Assembly: GCF_964340395.1 (NCBI RefSeq) | Contig: NC_135558.1 | Coordinates: forward strand, 5,133,501 to 5,197,500 | Length of the DNA stretch: 64,000 bases | DNA from: Glandiceps talaboti | Taxonomy: Eukaryota; Hemichordata; Enteropneusta; Spengelidae | Reading direction: 5' to 3' | Part shown: positions 26,575 to 39,630 of the stretch, one piece after another | Layout: each line of letters opens with the position of its first letter | Position numbering within the stretch: the first letter of the stretch is position 1 | Translations under genes and position numbers: made by a program | The notes under the pieces: generated by a model | Database searches by the model: none | Told to the model about the DNA's origin: nothing | What the model saw: the letters and a program-made list of their open reading frames with translations, nothing else

Positions 26575-27450
26575 TAGCTGCAATAATTGTAGCGTTTGAT
26601 GTGATTTTGAGGGCTTTTTCGTGCCTATTTTCGTTCCGATGTCTAACCCGAATCAAACGCTACAATTTCTCTAATGCAAACGCAATAGACGGAAGCGATT
26701 CAGATCGGAATCGCACAGTTGAATGAATATTTCTGCTAAATTACGCCTTACCTGCCAAAATATCGGGCATTTCCGAACTCCGACATATATTACGGAACCT
26801 TCAAGACCAAAGATATGTTCGACATTACCCTAATTTCCTCCGAAAAACAGTCAAATACAACTCGAGTACGCGAAACTTTTCAAGCAAGCCTTCGAGATCT
26901 CGCTGACCAGTACCACGTGACCAATTGACCTCATGCTAATTAGGCACGCGTATTACGCAAGCCAACACCTCATTTGTATACAGATGTAAACAAATACATG
27001 TTGCAGTAGACACTTTACGAACGTACCAATGGTCATCTTTCAACATGCTACAAGTAACACGTGTATTTGTTTACATCTGTATACAAATGAGGTGTTGGCT
27101 TGCGTAATACGCGTGCCTCAGCGAGATCTCGAAGGCTTGTTTGAAAAGTTTCGCGTACTCGAGTTGTATTTGACTGTTTTTCGGAGGAAATTAGGGTAAT
27201 GTCGAACATATCTTTGGTCTTGAAGGTTCCGTAATATATGTCGGAGTTCGGAAATGCCCGATATTTTGGCAGGTAAGGCGTAATTTAGTAGAAATATTCA
27301 TTCAACTGTGCGATTCCGATCTGAATCGCTGCCGTCTATTTGCGTTTGAATTAGAGGAATTGTAGCATTTGATTCGGGTTAGACATCGGAACGAAAATAG
27401 GCACGAAGAAGCCCTCAAAATCACATCAAACGCTACAATTATTGCAGCTA
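26575..27450. mobile_element. 876-bp foldback element with ~400-bp inverted arms and 10-bp target duplications
   Basis: The left arm (26575 to ~26998) and right arm (~27061-27450) are inverted copies with roughly 8 differences over the outer ~330 bp. A 36-bp segment (26907-26942) is present only in the left arm. The ends read TAGCTGCAATAATTG. AACCTAGTGA flanks both sides directly (26565-26574 and 27451-27460). Each arm also carries an internal inverted pair (TGTAGCGTTTGAT and ATCAAACGCTACA), so the element folds at two scales. The ~60-bp centre has no ORF. Long TIRs with 9-11-bp duplications are known in Mutator-like (MULE) foldback elements; assignment to that superfamily is inference. High arm identity suggests a young insertion or arm homogenisation. 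Confidence 0.88.
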
Positions 27451-27460
27451 AACCTAGTGA
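27451..27460 (+). repeat. Right target-site duplication of the foldback element
   Basis: AACCTAGTGA, identical to 26565-26574. Confidence 0.85.
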
Positions 27461-28469
27461 CAGATATTAATAAAACACAAGTACTTGTATTTATCAGACG
27501 AGCTCCTTGAAGCGAGAGAGACGACATTTTCGTCAATCATTATTTAACAGTGGGCATTAAATGCTAGCTTTCGAATAACCAGCCTAACACTGCCCATCGT
27601 CGCAATTATCACCATTTCCCTTTTGGCTTGTTGTAAGCTCCTTACTATGTAACTATTCACAGGGTGTTATCCATCTGGCTTGACAAAAATAAAACTTCCT
27701 AACATTGATAAATTTCCTTTTTGTGTTATAGCATTATCTGAGTGGATTAAACTTGTTGTTTATAATATTCCTATAATGCTGCTACAGTTTAATGGACTTG
27801 GCGACGGTCAGTTAAGATGATAGGAACGCAAGCAAAGATAATGTAGTAATGTTGATAAGATTGTTTCGCTTACGATAAATAAAAAGTGGAAGTATTTCCA
27901 AAAGTTTTTTCAAGGTGGAAGACGGAAGCGTGACATTTTACGTTTCAGGTTGAATTTTGTAAATAATATGTATTTTCTTATCAATAACATCTTCTTTGCA
28001 ATGCGTACTTTTCCTGTACTTTATTCTATTGATAGACTAGGTCTGTGTTTACTCAGTGTAAATATGTCAGTGAGAATTATTGTTACTACAAATATGACAG
28101 CCCATTTAGGTCTGTAATCTTGCTAGGATTCATATCAGAAATAAAATACATCTGTCGAATATGAGTGTTGCCTAATGCTAAGAGACATATAAGTTAGCGT
28201 GACGTAAATCCATCCCACAAATACATTCATGCAATCACCTCGCACGTCATTTTACGAGTGTATCCTATTTGTACATACAAATTAATAACCATACGGACTT
28301 TACTTGCTGTAGTGATTAATTATAACTGGTAATTTGCATAAGTACCATTCAATAACAAGTTCGGCTTGTCATATTTTGTTCTTAATCCTATACCATATTG
28401 AATGAAGGCAAAGGAGCCTGTAAACAATTAACAGAAAATGATACTGAAGTATAATGTATTATTGAGTGG
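27461..28469. other. No gene recognised
   Basis: Unique AT-rich sequence. Confidence 0.55.
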
Positions 28470-28803
28470 TTGTAACCTGCACGCTGTACTGTTGGGTATT
28501 ACAAAATGTTGTAACATCCATGCGTGGTGGGTATTACAAGTGTGTTAAGCTCCTTGCCACACTTGTAAGCATTACAATGATAACATCCTTGCAATACCTG
28601 TAGGCATTAAAATTGTTTTAACCTCCTTGCCATACTTGTGGGCATTACAATTGTTTAACCTCCTTGCCATACCTGCAGGCATCACAGTTGTAACCTCCCT
28701 GCCATACTTGTAGGCATCACAATTGTAACCTCCTTGCCATACTTGTAGGCATCACAAATTGCAACCTCCTTGCCATACTTGTAGGTATTACAATTGTTTT
28801 AAC
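28470..28803 (+). repeat. Minisatellite, ~38-46-bp unit, about eight copies
   Basis: The unit is TAACCTCCTTGCCATACTTG plus TAGGCATTACAATTGTTT. Copies become more uniform towards the right, and the left copies are diverged. Confidence 0.88.
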
Positions 28804-29096
28804 CTTTAAGCTAATAGCTTTCGTCTAGATGACAACATTAAATCTTAAAAGATCATTAGTATCAGATCATGATAATCTTCTTACAATCCGATTTAGGGGT
28901 CAGTCACTTGTCCAGTTCGATCTATCAACTTTGTGTTTGCTTGTATATGTATCATCGTTTGTGTTATATGTTCACTCTCTCGTTTCTTACCTATAAGGGT
29001 TACTACTAGGTATGTATTTGCTCGATATCAAGAACGTTCATTCTTTGTACTGGGACTGCAGATAATCTTTGTTTCTTCGACAAAGCCATTATTTCG

Positions 29097-29143
<47 letters not shown>

Positions 29144-31752
29144 CATATTCGATGTAAAGAATGCACATTCTCTTTAGTGGTACTGCAAATGATCGCTGTT
29201 TATTCGACAAACAAATAATTTATTTGTTTCTGTATAAGCAATATCACCATTAAGCCTGGATCCCCATGTGTGCGTATGGTGTAACAGTAACATTATCGGA
29301 GTGACTATTTGTGGGGAGGGGGTTGTAACAGTGTACAAATTTGTACGTAGGATGCGAAGACTTTATTTCAATAAACGTTGATAGCATTCTCAAATTACGT
29401 TATTTATATAGGTATGTTTGTCAGTGCTGATATATACTTTTTTGCTATAGATGTTTTTATCTGTTGCAAACAAAGCCATCTATTAAATATGGGTTCCTGT
29501 GGTTAGGGAAAGGTTTAATAGCAGCCAGGCACACTAAAGACCTAGAAAAGACGGAAAGCACCTGGATGTATTGCTCATTTCAAGATCTTACAGATTATTC
29601 AGTGTATGTGGTCTTGGTCATTTCCTCTGTTTGAAGATTCTAACGTTACAACTAAGGTGGTCGGTGTTCCATGTTATCGTGGTATAGAACAATTGCATTC
29701 CTAGGATTTCTTTTTTGGAGTTACAAATATGTACGAAACTAAATGGGTACCATGCCCAACAACATAATGTGCACGTTATAGCTTTCGCGAATTCAAACTA
29801 CTATTGGTTAGTTATCTATCTATCTTTCAGACGCCACTACAAGACTCGAGACTTTCTGAGAAGACTAGTCACCTTGTATCTGTGGTAGCTTGCAATCACT
29901 CGGTATATTAAGTCAACTTTTTTTTACTTTAATTTCCTTCACGTGACTTTAACCTAATTTGTCTACTTCATCCTCATAACTTTCTGAAAGTTGTTGACCT
30001 AAAAGCATGTCTAGTCCCCCAATCTCCAGCCAAGTAACCATTGATTAATGTCGATTAAGAAGGACTACTTTGAAAATATCATGCAGAATGATACAGAAAA
30101 CAGCATGTATATACATATATTTGACGTTGTGTTAGAAATTTACGAAATTTGTTTAATGAGTATTTTTGCAATTTTCAAAATTTAACATTTCTTGTATAAA
30201 AATAATATTGTTTACGACATATGGTAAAAACACTGACCATTTAAACCTTGATAATGGATCATATATGCCTTTCGTGCAAGGATATATAAACACGACGTGT
30301 AGCGGAGATCAAATCCTTAAACTCTGATATATAGCGCAATATCAAGGCTATAACATATATTGTGGAAGCCTGTAAACCTCAAACACAACAAGTCTGGCCC
30401 GACAAAAATCTTACTTATATAAATCCTTTGCATTGTATGTCTGTCTATCAAGACAAATAACTTGTTAACATTTCAGCTATGTTTCACCGCTTGGTTCAAA
30501 AAAGATCTCACCAATTTCTTATTTGCGTGTATCTCATTTGCATATACTCGCTAAGCAGTGCTAGCAAATCTACCCCTTGACCAGGGCAAATGTAACATTA
30601 GATACGACTGTATAAAAATAGATCACATTACTGACAATGCCCTTCAAATTAAATTATATTTTTATACCGAAGTTTAATAAGCAGCTAACACATTGTTTTG
30701 AAATAACCTTGAAGAAAGTTGTCTCCGTATGAAATATTTATCTGGATTTCTGCCTTTCAAAGTAAGCATACAATTCCTGTTGGGGGCGGGTCTGGTGGGG
30801 GGGGGGGGCAGGTGGTGATATGATCTTGTATAACACTTCACAGCTCTTTTGTATTGCCACTAGAAATACATTGCGATCACGATGGAGATACCAGGTGAGA
30901 ACTTACGTGAGATACTAATCACTGCATACCAAAGAGCTGCTCTCAATAACTAATCAGTACAAGTAGATTAATTCTATGGAATGAGATTGTCAAAAGCAAT
31001 GGCGAAGGTCATTTTGTTTACTACATTTTATCTTAAACATAATCGGAGTACTAGACTGGGAAATATACACCATACACTTCAGTGTCGACAGTGTAAACTA
31101 GCAACACCAGTCAAATGATAAGAATCACAAACTGTACAGGTTCAGCAATGCAGGATTGATGAAAATGACTTTCCTGGGTTCATTCTGTAAGTATAGATTA
31201 AATGCGGCGAAGATAAAAAGACCTCGGGTATACCATGATCTTTACTGAAATATAATACACAACTTCGCAACATTGTTCAAAGAAATACGATGTATCATAT
31301 AGACTATGGTCAAACAATTTCCATCGAATCCATAATAGCTCATAGAGCAGATTACCAAGGTATAGCATCATTGTTTGTAGCGTACACATAATTCTCAACT
31401 AAATCAATCAATCCGGATCCATCAATGAGGACTGAGGAGTGTTTCCAATACTAGTATTAGGTGCAGAGGCGCTGTACGATTCGAAGGTTTTCGAGCAAAG
31501 GTTCCTCATGCGAATAGGGTCTGATAAGTAGTTGAAAAACCATTCAGAGATTTCTATGTGACGCATATGAGTTTTTACCTTTTGTATTAGGGGTTGAAAA
31601 GTCTGTGTCTGTGTGTGTGTCTATGTGTGTATGTGACTGTATCACCATTTTCTATAAAAACGATTGGCTCAATTCAAACAAAATGTTCTAGATGTGTTCC
31701 GTAGGGTAATGGCAAGAATTGATTAGGTTTTGGTAAACACCATATGAATATT
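28804..31752. other. No gene recognised; (TTG)n at 29097-29142, poly-G near 30796
   Basis: The (TTG)n tract makes false poly-Cys/poly-Gln frames. Nothing else supported. Confidence 0.55.
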
Positions 31753-31920
31753 AATGAGCAATTTCTGTAATTAATGGTTTTCGGTAATTTGGCTATATCT
31801 CAAGAATGCACGCTTCAAATCCATTATAACTTGGTACATACATTTGCTATACGTAAGCACATCTGTCCTAAAAATATGATTGATGTAATTTTGATAAGAT
31901 ATTGGCATAATTTCTGTAGG
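31753..31920 (+). repeat. Dispersed copy of the 149-bp repeat family
   Basis: TAATGAGCAATTT, GGCTATATCTCAAGAATGCA, CGCTTCAAAT and TAACTTGGTACATACATTTG occur in the same order as in 150-250. An open frame of 130 codons overlapping it (31774-32166) shows no domain and is not called as a gene. Confidence 0.55.
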
Positions 31921-32486
31921 CCACAAAAAAGAACAAAATTGTTGCTAGTCAGGAAATGTTGTCTAAAGTGGTACGACGATGCAATGTTTATTTTTTACAT
32001 TGTCAACAAATGTTACTCAATGTACTATTCATTGCAGTTACTGTTCTTTGTATTTGGGGCAGATGTCACAGGCTTGTTCATGATTAGTTCTGCAGTTGTC
32101 TTCACTGAAGTGGCAATTAATGTCGGGAGAGTTGCTTTTGTTTTTTCTCTTTTATCTGCAGACTGAACATGAAAACTAAAATTGACGCGGGAATGAGGGG
32201 GAGGGGAGTATTTAAGAGATGCGTTGACCAGATTGACCAGGGGGGCTTTAAAACTCTTTCAACGGTGAGTGCTATGTTACAGCATTCTATAAAGCTTCAC
32301 ATTACATGTTCTGGTATATATATATATATCCCTAATTTGCAAATGTGACGTGTGTGCCACACACATTATGTGCAATAAAAGAGTAACACCACGGCACAGA
32401 TAGTGCAGGATAACACTTTATTACACCTCAACGTTCTTACAGAAGCTGTCATTGGTTAGAATCGAATCGCATGACCTACTTTAAAT

Positions 32487-32650
32487 AGACTATTAGACAC
32501 TAGTACGTAGGAGTTAACGTCTCCCCTGGACACTAGTATATAGGGTTAACGCCTTCCCTAGACACTGGTATGTATGGGGTTAATACCTCCCTTAGACACT
32601 AGTGTCGCTTCGTGTGTGGCCTGGAGTTAATGCCTCCCTTGGACATTGAA
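32487..32650 (+). repeat. Minisatellite, ~40-50-bp unit, about four copies
   Basis: Recurring TAGACACTAGTA, GGGTTAA and GCCTCCCTTGGACA steps. Confidence 0.75.
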
Positions 32651-34405
32651 AATTGCTTGACAGTCTAGTCACTTCGTTTCGTATGACGGCATCGATGTCG
32701 ACTTTCATTGAAAGAGGTGATCAGTCATTACAAGGAGTAAATTAAACGTATAGATAGATGCTATTCGTGCCAAATCAAAGTAGTACCATAGCTCATTGAC
32801 ACATTTAACGCAGCATGTAAACCATATCATGTCGAGTCTAAGTGTTGCAATATATGTTGCTCAGACAAGAGTGGTAATATATTGCTTAAGCACCAACTAC
32901 CAAAACTACATATTGTGAATACGAAATGAGAGATTTACAACTTGCCTTTCCGATTCACTCAAAGAAAGAGCCACGACCTCTCCTAATTGGTTAATTATTC
33001 ACAATCATGCAATAGCTGCAACCGGGACCTTTGTTCATCCAGTAATATTAATCAAAGATATATCATTAAAAATGTGTCAATTACTTTTACAATGACACTG
33101 TATATGTTAGTAAATGGTCAATGTTATCATAGGTGGTATTGTGACAAGTTCAATCTTATTTTGAATCTGTTACCATGTTAGCGTGGCACTACATGTAACT
33201 GTGGGTATCAGTTTCCGATCAGACAACCACAATATATTCACTAAATATAGTTAAAATACCAATAATGAGACATTGTACATGTTAATCAATGGTCAATCCT
33301 ATCCATAAGTAGTAACAGGTTGAAATCTAATCAAGGTAATCAGCACAAGATCAAATCGATGATTATCTCAGTCTTCTGAAATCGCAAGCAATTGTAGGTG
33401 ATGTAAAATGGTGAAATGGCTATCTAGAACTCTTAGATTATGAAAATCTCTATATTTCCTCGAGTGTTACACTTTAAGCATGCTCTCATTTGTTGTCATG
33501 GAATCCAGACTAGTGTTTCCAACAATGTGTTAGATTTAGGTTTAACGCAACACCAACAAACTGGTTACCAAGGTAACCAACGCGCTTTGACGTAAGCGAT
33601 GCTTAGTAGGAAGAATATAAAGCTCCTGTGCCTAATTAGCAGGTATTCTCTACGGAAGCCAACATCAAATATTCCTTCTTTTCTGTGATACAGAATTTCT
33701 GATTGTAGAAGTTGGTCGGTGATGTATGCACTGATGTCCTCTCATTATCTGTAGTCACTAAGGCTCCTCTCTCCGAAATAATTTTCGCATTTACAGTTTC
33801 TAATTATGGTGTGTTGAAATATCTATAGCTAGATACTATATCAAACGACTCTTATACGATAGGTGTCTGGCATATCATACTTAACATACTAGTATCATCT
33901 TGGAGTAACGAAGCAATCAGTGTATAGGCTTGCATTACGTATCTCTTAAAGGTTTCTTGTAAACCACTGTGTACACCCAATGTATGTTCAAGATATACTC
34001 GTGTATAGCAAGTTTTTAGTTTAAATCCTTTCTGAAGTGTGTGTTGCAGAAATCACTTATTCAAAATGACTAATGTTTATTGTCTACAAGTTTGTTATTC
34101 CCAAGTTGAGTTTGTCATTTTAATTTCATTTTTTTCTTCGTGCTTTGCTGTTTCGTAAATGAAACCGAACTGAAACAAGAGTATAGATAATTGTAAATAA
34201 GTTTAAATGTCAAGTAGTTACAATCCCCTAAAGAGGTTGTATTCTATAGGTTATATGCTTCATCAAGGCTAAATGAAGACAAAACGTACATTTGTGAAGA
34301 AAGTCGGATATATATATATTATTTCTTGGTAGACAAACAGAATATAAATACAAGGGGAATAAACAACTTTGATATAAGGCTGATAGAATGTGTTCTGTCT
34401 GTCTT

Positions 34406-34437
<32 letters not shown>

Positions 34438-35751
34438 CATGAAATGGCAGTTTAATTTGAAATCAGCAAAGGGGCGATTATTACTACAGGAGATATATCA
34501 CAATAACTTTCGTCCACTGCATTATCAAAGTGACATCTTATCCTGATGTTTAAATTACTTTAGAGTGAATAGTGGTTATTTGTTTTAAATGTTCACTATT
34601 TTTGTGTTGGTGAAGCGCCATTAGATACATTAGATAGGACTAAATTTCAATCAGCCTATTTTACGATGAGACCAGTGAGGCTGTATTAAATATTATAGAA
34701 GGCCAAATGTCCAAATCATAAAACTATGTCTATATCTATTAGACAGATCTGGAAAGTGTGTAAAGGCAGATAATGTTAGCACATATAAAGTTCATTATGA
34801 TTGCTTAGAAAACAAAGGAAACAAGTTGTATTGTTAATGAGTGATAAATATGTGGATATTTTCTAATCAGTGACAACCTTGTAAAGCTTCACATCAGCCC
34901 TATAAGGGTAGTGTCTTTTCATCAGAGATGATTATTTATTAATATTTAATGATATTGCCATGAAACTTCAATTCACTACAAAGTGTTTATTCTAGGTGAA
35001 GCCGTTCCACTTTTGCATAACAAAATGATTTGCATAACAAAAGGATTTGGAAATAGGATTTTTAGTTTTTGGAATTAAAAGCTGAGAAACCGCTGGGTGG
35101 ATTGCAACGCAACATGGTCGGAATATACCTTGTGGAGTCTATTTCTATAGTTTTTCAAGGGAATATTAAATATGAAAACAAAATATACAAATTGGGTAAA
35201 TGTGCCAGTCTTGATTGATCCAACCAAATGTATGCAAATTATATAAAATAAATTTAACTTTCAATCAAAAACTATAAGTTACAATCAATTAGGCTCACTG
35301 CTCTCATACGATGTTTAGAATTCCCAAGTGGTATCCAGCTGCTCAGGTAAAACTTGTTGAGATATTAGTATGCAAATTAACTGTTTAATATTGATAACCG
35401 AATTAGATCTTACTAAACTAATGCTTATATTTGGTGAATTTAATATAAGTAACAAGTGTATTATAATGTCACTTTGGTTACTATTGATGAGTCGGACACG
35501 AATACGAATAGTATACAGTAGAGTTACACATTGCTGTGCTAGCTGGCCACGGGTACAGCTCCGTCAAACGTACAGATACCTTCATACACTTTGCAATCAA
35601 GAACTAATGAATAAAACATATACTAAAAAATACAATTATATTGACAGGAAAAAGTAAAGGATAAAATCCATAATTGCAAAGACTAGGAATTGATTGACTA
35701 ATCTAAAACTGATATACTACAGTCTAAGAGTTGTGTTTTGCTATTCAAGCC
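32651..35751. other. No gene recognised; (TGTC)n at 34394-34436
   Basis: AT-rich. The 95-codon frame at 35370-35657 has no domain. Confidence 0.5.
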
Positions 35752-36165
35752 ATGAATACAGTTCAAAATTGTGCGTCACATGACACAGTGCAGATACAGG
35801 AGTTAGGTGATTGGATACCAGAAATGAAAGATGCATCTGATTGGATGATAGGTACTCAGCAAGATGAACACAGGTGAAACGATAATGATATGTCTTGATT
35901 TGTATGTCTACAAGTGAAGCAATCCATGGTAATTGTTAATGAAATGTACTTGTTTCAATTAGCATACATAACATTATAATGTAGGACCTTTTGTCAAGAT
36001 ATCCTTTTTTCAATCTACCCTTTTTCTTAAGTGTCAGCAGAGGTCAAACTACAGGAGCGATTCCAAAAGAACTACATAAAAGACATCAAATTAAGATTTG
36101 GAAAACAGCTCGAGGCTGGACAGTATACGTTGGAAGTGAAAAATAATTATGAAACCACAGAATGA
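35752..36165 (+). CDS. Weak candidate for a small two-exon gene
   Basis: From an ATG at 35752, 40 codons of exon-like composition (QIQELGDWIPEMKDASDWM…) end at CACAG/GTGAAA, a reasonable donor after 35873 (phase 2). At 36031-36042 a pyrimidine tract ends in clustered AGs. The following segment is open in two frames: VKLQERFQKNYIKDIKLRFG… (stop at 36163) and a second ending at about 36147. The more protein-like frame does not fit exon 1's phase, which weighs against a simple two-exon model. No family recognised. It might be exons of a larger or dead gene, or chance. Confidence 0.18.
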
Positions 36166-36740
36166 GAAAGGACACTGCAGGCTTATTTTCTGACTGGTTT
36201 ATAAAACAGATCAAGTGGGCACAGGTTACTGACCTCCTTTGATGTACTATAATACAAACAACCTATTATTACAACGTTTGTAATAAGACAGATCCGTATG
36301 ACTACTGATTGCAAGTATAGCACATTCGGGGTATTTGCACAAATTGGACTTGTTGTGCTCCCTGAGGACATACTCTCAACAACCGGGATGGGCGAAATAC
36401 GAAGTGAAAAGATCGATTATATGCAAATTTTAATTCATGGTGGATACTAAGTGTGAAAAGAAAGTTTCTTTAGTCTGGAGAGTGACAAAACATGAACGTA
36501 ACGAATTAGAAAACAGCTCGAGGCTGGACGTTCGAAGTGAAAAAATAAGTATGAAATCATAGACTCAGTCTGCAGGCTTGTCGGCTGACTGTTTTATATA
36601 ACCAACCAAATGAGGGGGGATACGAAGTGAAAAGATCGAGGATACAACTTTTTAATTCATGATGGGTACTCTATAGTCGTGTTATTCACAAAGTTTCATC
36701 AGTCTGAAATGTGTCAAAATATTAAAGTAACGAATTCGAC
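36097..36740 (+). repeat. Diverged direct duplication
   Basis: GAAAACAGCTCGAGGCTGGAC occurs in shared form near 36100 and 36510. Each is followed by GAAGTGAAAAA, CTGCAGGCTT, TACGAAGTGAAAAGATCGA, TTTTAATTCATG and GTAACGAATT. The first copy has ~150 bp extra (about 36230-36385), which contains part of repeat C. Confidence 0.7.
36333..36376. repeat. Dispersed repeat C, partial copy
   Basis: GGGGTATTTGCACAA, TGTGCTCCCTGAGGA and CATACTCTCA match the left half of repeat C. Confidence 0.4.
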
Positions 36741-37283
36741 AGCCAAACGTTTCTTTTCTCCATTTAGCAACAGTAATCCTTTTGTGCCGATTGATGTAAA
36801 ATCTGACTCTGAAATTTGACTGACAGTTACTCTGCTGAGCCAAAGCTGTGTTTTTGGTATCAGTAATCATATTTCAGAACGGTATGAAATGCAAGATAAT
36901 ATTGTGAGAATTGTCTCTGTTAGTTTTCTAAATTCAGCTTCCATTAATCAGGAGAGGGCAATTTTACCAGTTCAAAATGCTAAAATAGCACAAGAAAGCA
37001 AGCTTGTAGAAAAAATTCCGGCCCGTGTCGCTCCGCGCCTTCATACTTATTATTGTTTACTTTTGCGATTTTACCTACAACTTTTGAAATTAGCAATATA
37101 GCTTTTACAGATATAAATATTAAAACAGACCGTGGAAAAAATCTTACATATGACGCAGTGGATGGATAACATCTTTATTCAACGGCATGAAAACTTTGGA
37201 CTAAAGGGTGCTTTTATATTTCAAGAAACAACATATGAGAGGTATTAATTTTGGTATGAGCGTCACATCTTTTTAAACCTGAC
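36741..37283. other. No gene recognised
   Basis: A 70-codon frame at 36889-37101 has no domain. Confidence 0.5.
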
Positions 37284-37345
37284 CTCAGGGGAGGGTCATA
37301 CATTTTGGACCAAATATAAGGGGAGAGTCATAACCTTTTCACGAC
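37284..37345 (+). repeat. Dispersed repeat E, copy 1
   Basis: GGGGAGGGTCATACATTTTG, repeated as GGGGAGAGTCATAACC, related to 39197-39287 and (inverted) 58838-58880. Confidence 0.5.
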
Positions 37346-38846
37346 TATCTGGCGTAATACCCACCCCTCGGTCCTCCCACTGGTGATGTACGTCGAATCC
37401 CTTACTGTTGCACGTGTTTATGTAAAACAGCAAATTTTGAAAAAGACACTCCAGCAGTATTTTGGCGTGATTTCATGCACATAGACCGATCGCGCGCTCA
37501 TTCGCATAATGTTCCTGGTATTGCAGTGCTCATATCGCTAGTATGCACGCGTGCTGATGCAAGTAATAAGGGGTACTCATTTAAAATATTTTATATCAAT
37601 AAAGCCATGAACAAAAACCTCAAATAGAGGAGCTTGCAGAAACACTTATGTTGACAAATATCCCATATCATATTGAAAGTTAATAAATCATGCACAAATG
37701 TCTAAAAGACATTTTATTCACAGGTACACAATATTTTGGGTAATATTAACTTGTTCATTCTTCACAGGTTTCATCAGTTTCATGGCCGAAATTTCCATGT
37801 CATTTTCATTTCTTTCCGGACGTACTAGTCGTACTATTTATTTTGGCATCTGCTACATCACACTACATCATTATTGTGAGTCACATTTTATGGAGTGTTT
37901 TGTTACTCACTCCCTCAGGGAAATATTTCATCTTAATACCAATGCCAAGAGTGATGCATACAAAGGATATATCATCACCATTTTTGCGCCTTAGGCAAAA
38001 CTGGGCTGTACTATGTAGAATAAAAGGTATACAGGAAGAGTATGTTATAACCTGGGGTGAAATTAATCTTAATGGCAAAATAGGCCCATTTAATGTGAAA
38101 TCTACAGGAACAAGCGACCAAAAACCGTCATTAAAGACACGGTGATAATTTATAAAAGGAACATTCTATAACGATTGGAATACTGAGAGTACGTAGAAGA
38201 AGGTGCTAATACATATAATGTTACAAGCATGGAAAGACTGTTCTGGAGGTTATATCATTGGCATTTGTGTAAATATATAATCCTGGCCAAAGGCAAACAC
38301 AAACTGGAGTGTTCCAGTCGTCACGTTGTGACGTCAATAAATGTGTGTACAGCAAAAACAGGGAGTTTTCGCCAGGAAACTGTATGTAACACACATTTAC
38401 ATCAAAGTCGATCATTTGGCAGGTTTTACTTGATATGTAAACGCATTTCTTTTCCTTAAGAGGATATGACTCTAATTCAGTTTGAACGCTTTCTCTCTTA
38501 TATGAAGCAGACCAACAGTAAACATGTTTACGTTCAATATTATAGTTACAGAAAATTGTTCAAGTTGTTGTTTCTAATTTGCATCGTTATGTGAATAATT
38601 TGCATAGTTATTAAGTTATTCAACTTGAAATGGTCAAGAAAACAGTACAACTAGCGTTTAACGTCTGGAAAGAAGCACACGCACAAATAAATTTACTTGT
38701 CGAATATTTACATCAGGATTGGTTTTGCATCAGAACTTTTTTATCTCCACTTATTCATTTGCATAATCAACAGTGAAAATATCGGTTTTATCTCTACTGT
38801 ACATGAACGTACAGAGTGGTACATTGTATGTATGTATATATGTATG

Positions 38847-38885
<39 letters not shown>

Positions 38886-39196
38886 GGTTGCACTTGTGTG
38901 GTTTTTAAAGCTAAGGCAAATATTCTTTTTAAATTGTTTGTTTCTGGTAGCCTGGCGTCAGAAAATGGGGTTGGGATTTTATTTTATCATTGTTTTTATT
39001 TGTTGGTGATAACCATGTGGCATATTGAACAGTGTCTTCACATAAATATACTGTGGTGGTAGTAGTTGGGAAATAGCCAATGCCTTAAAACTAATACTTT
39101 TAACGTGGTGGCAGCAGTGGAATTAAGTCGTTTACGCCATTATTTCGTAGGCTAGTGTCCTTTTCCATGTCTGAAAGCATTTAAATATTTTTGAAA
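37346..39196. other. No gene recognised; (GTAT)n at 38821-38883
   Basis: Overlapping 98-100-codon frames at 37698-38145 lack domains and overlap in different frames. Confidence 0.5.
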
Positions 39197-39287
39197 TATT
39201 TCAATGGGGGAGGGTCATATTTTACAGAAATTAAAGTGATGGTCACTTTTTAGCATGACGGAATGGGGGGGGGGGGTCATATTTTAC
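39197..39287 (+). repeat. Dispersed repeat E, copy 2 (two units)
   Basis: GGGGGAGGGTCATATTTTAC and GGGGGGTCATATTTTACAC, about 70 bp apart. Confidence 0.55.
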
Positions 39288-39378
39288 ACAACAGCCCAGG
39301 CCTGATTTCCCTCAGCCCTCAACCTCTTGCAATTACTGAAGGCCCCGTAATTGCAAAGACGTAGTACAGACATTCTTG

Positions 39379-39630
39379 CCTTTTCCCCAAAGGTTAATTG
39401 ATTGACATATAACAAGAAGTGGGTATATAAGTTTAACATTATTGTTGGCATATTAGACATATAGCGTCTGAATGTAAACCAGGCTTATAGTCTGAACATC
39501 ATTACCTTTCCCCCTAAGGTTAATTGATTTACATATAGCAAGAGGTGGGCATATAAGTTTAACAAAATTGTTGGAAAAATAGACACATAACGTCTGAATG
39601 TAAACAATGCTTATAATCTGAACATCATAC
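39379..39630 (+). repeat. 126-bp tandem duplication
   Basis: 39379-39504 and 39505-39630 align end to end with scattered substitutions. Shared are GGTTAATTGATT, ATATAAGTTTAACA and CGTCTGAATGTAAAC. Confidence 0.9.

Noticed and set aside
28470-28803. CRISPR-like array of repeats
   Set aside because: The repeats are contiguous minisatellite units without unique spacers, and the genome is eukaryotic.
29028-29210. Poly-Gln and poly-Cys frames
   Set aside because: Caused by the (TTG)n tract.
31774-32166. 130-codon frame
   Set aside because: It begins inside a dispersed repeat and has no domain, splice sites or exon-like composition.
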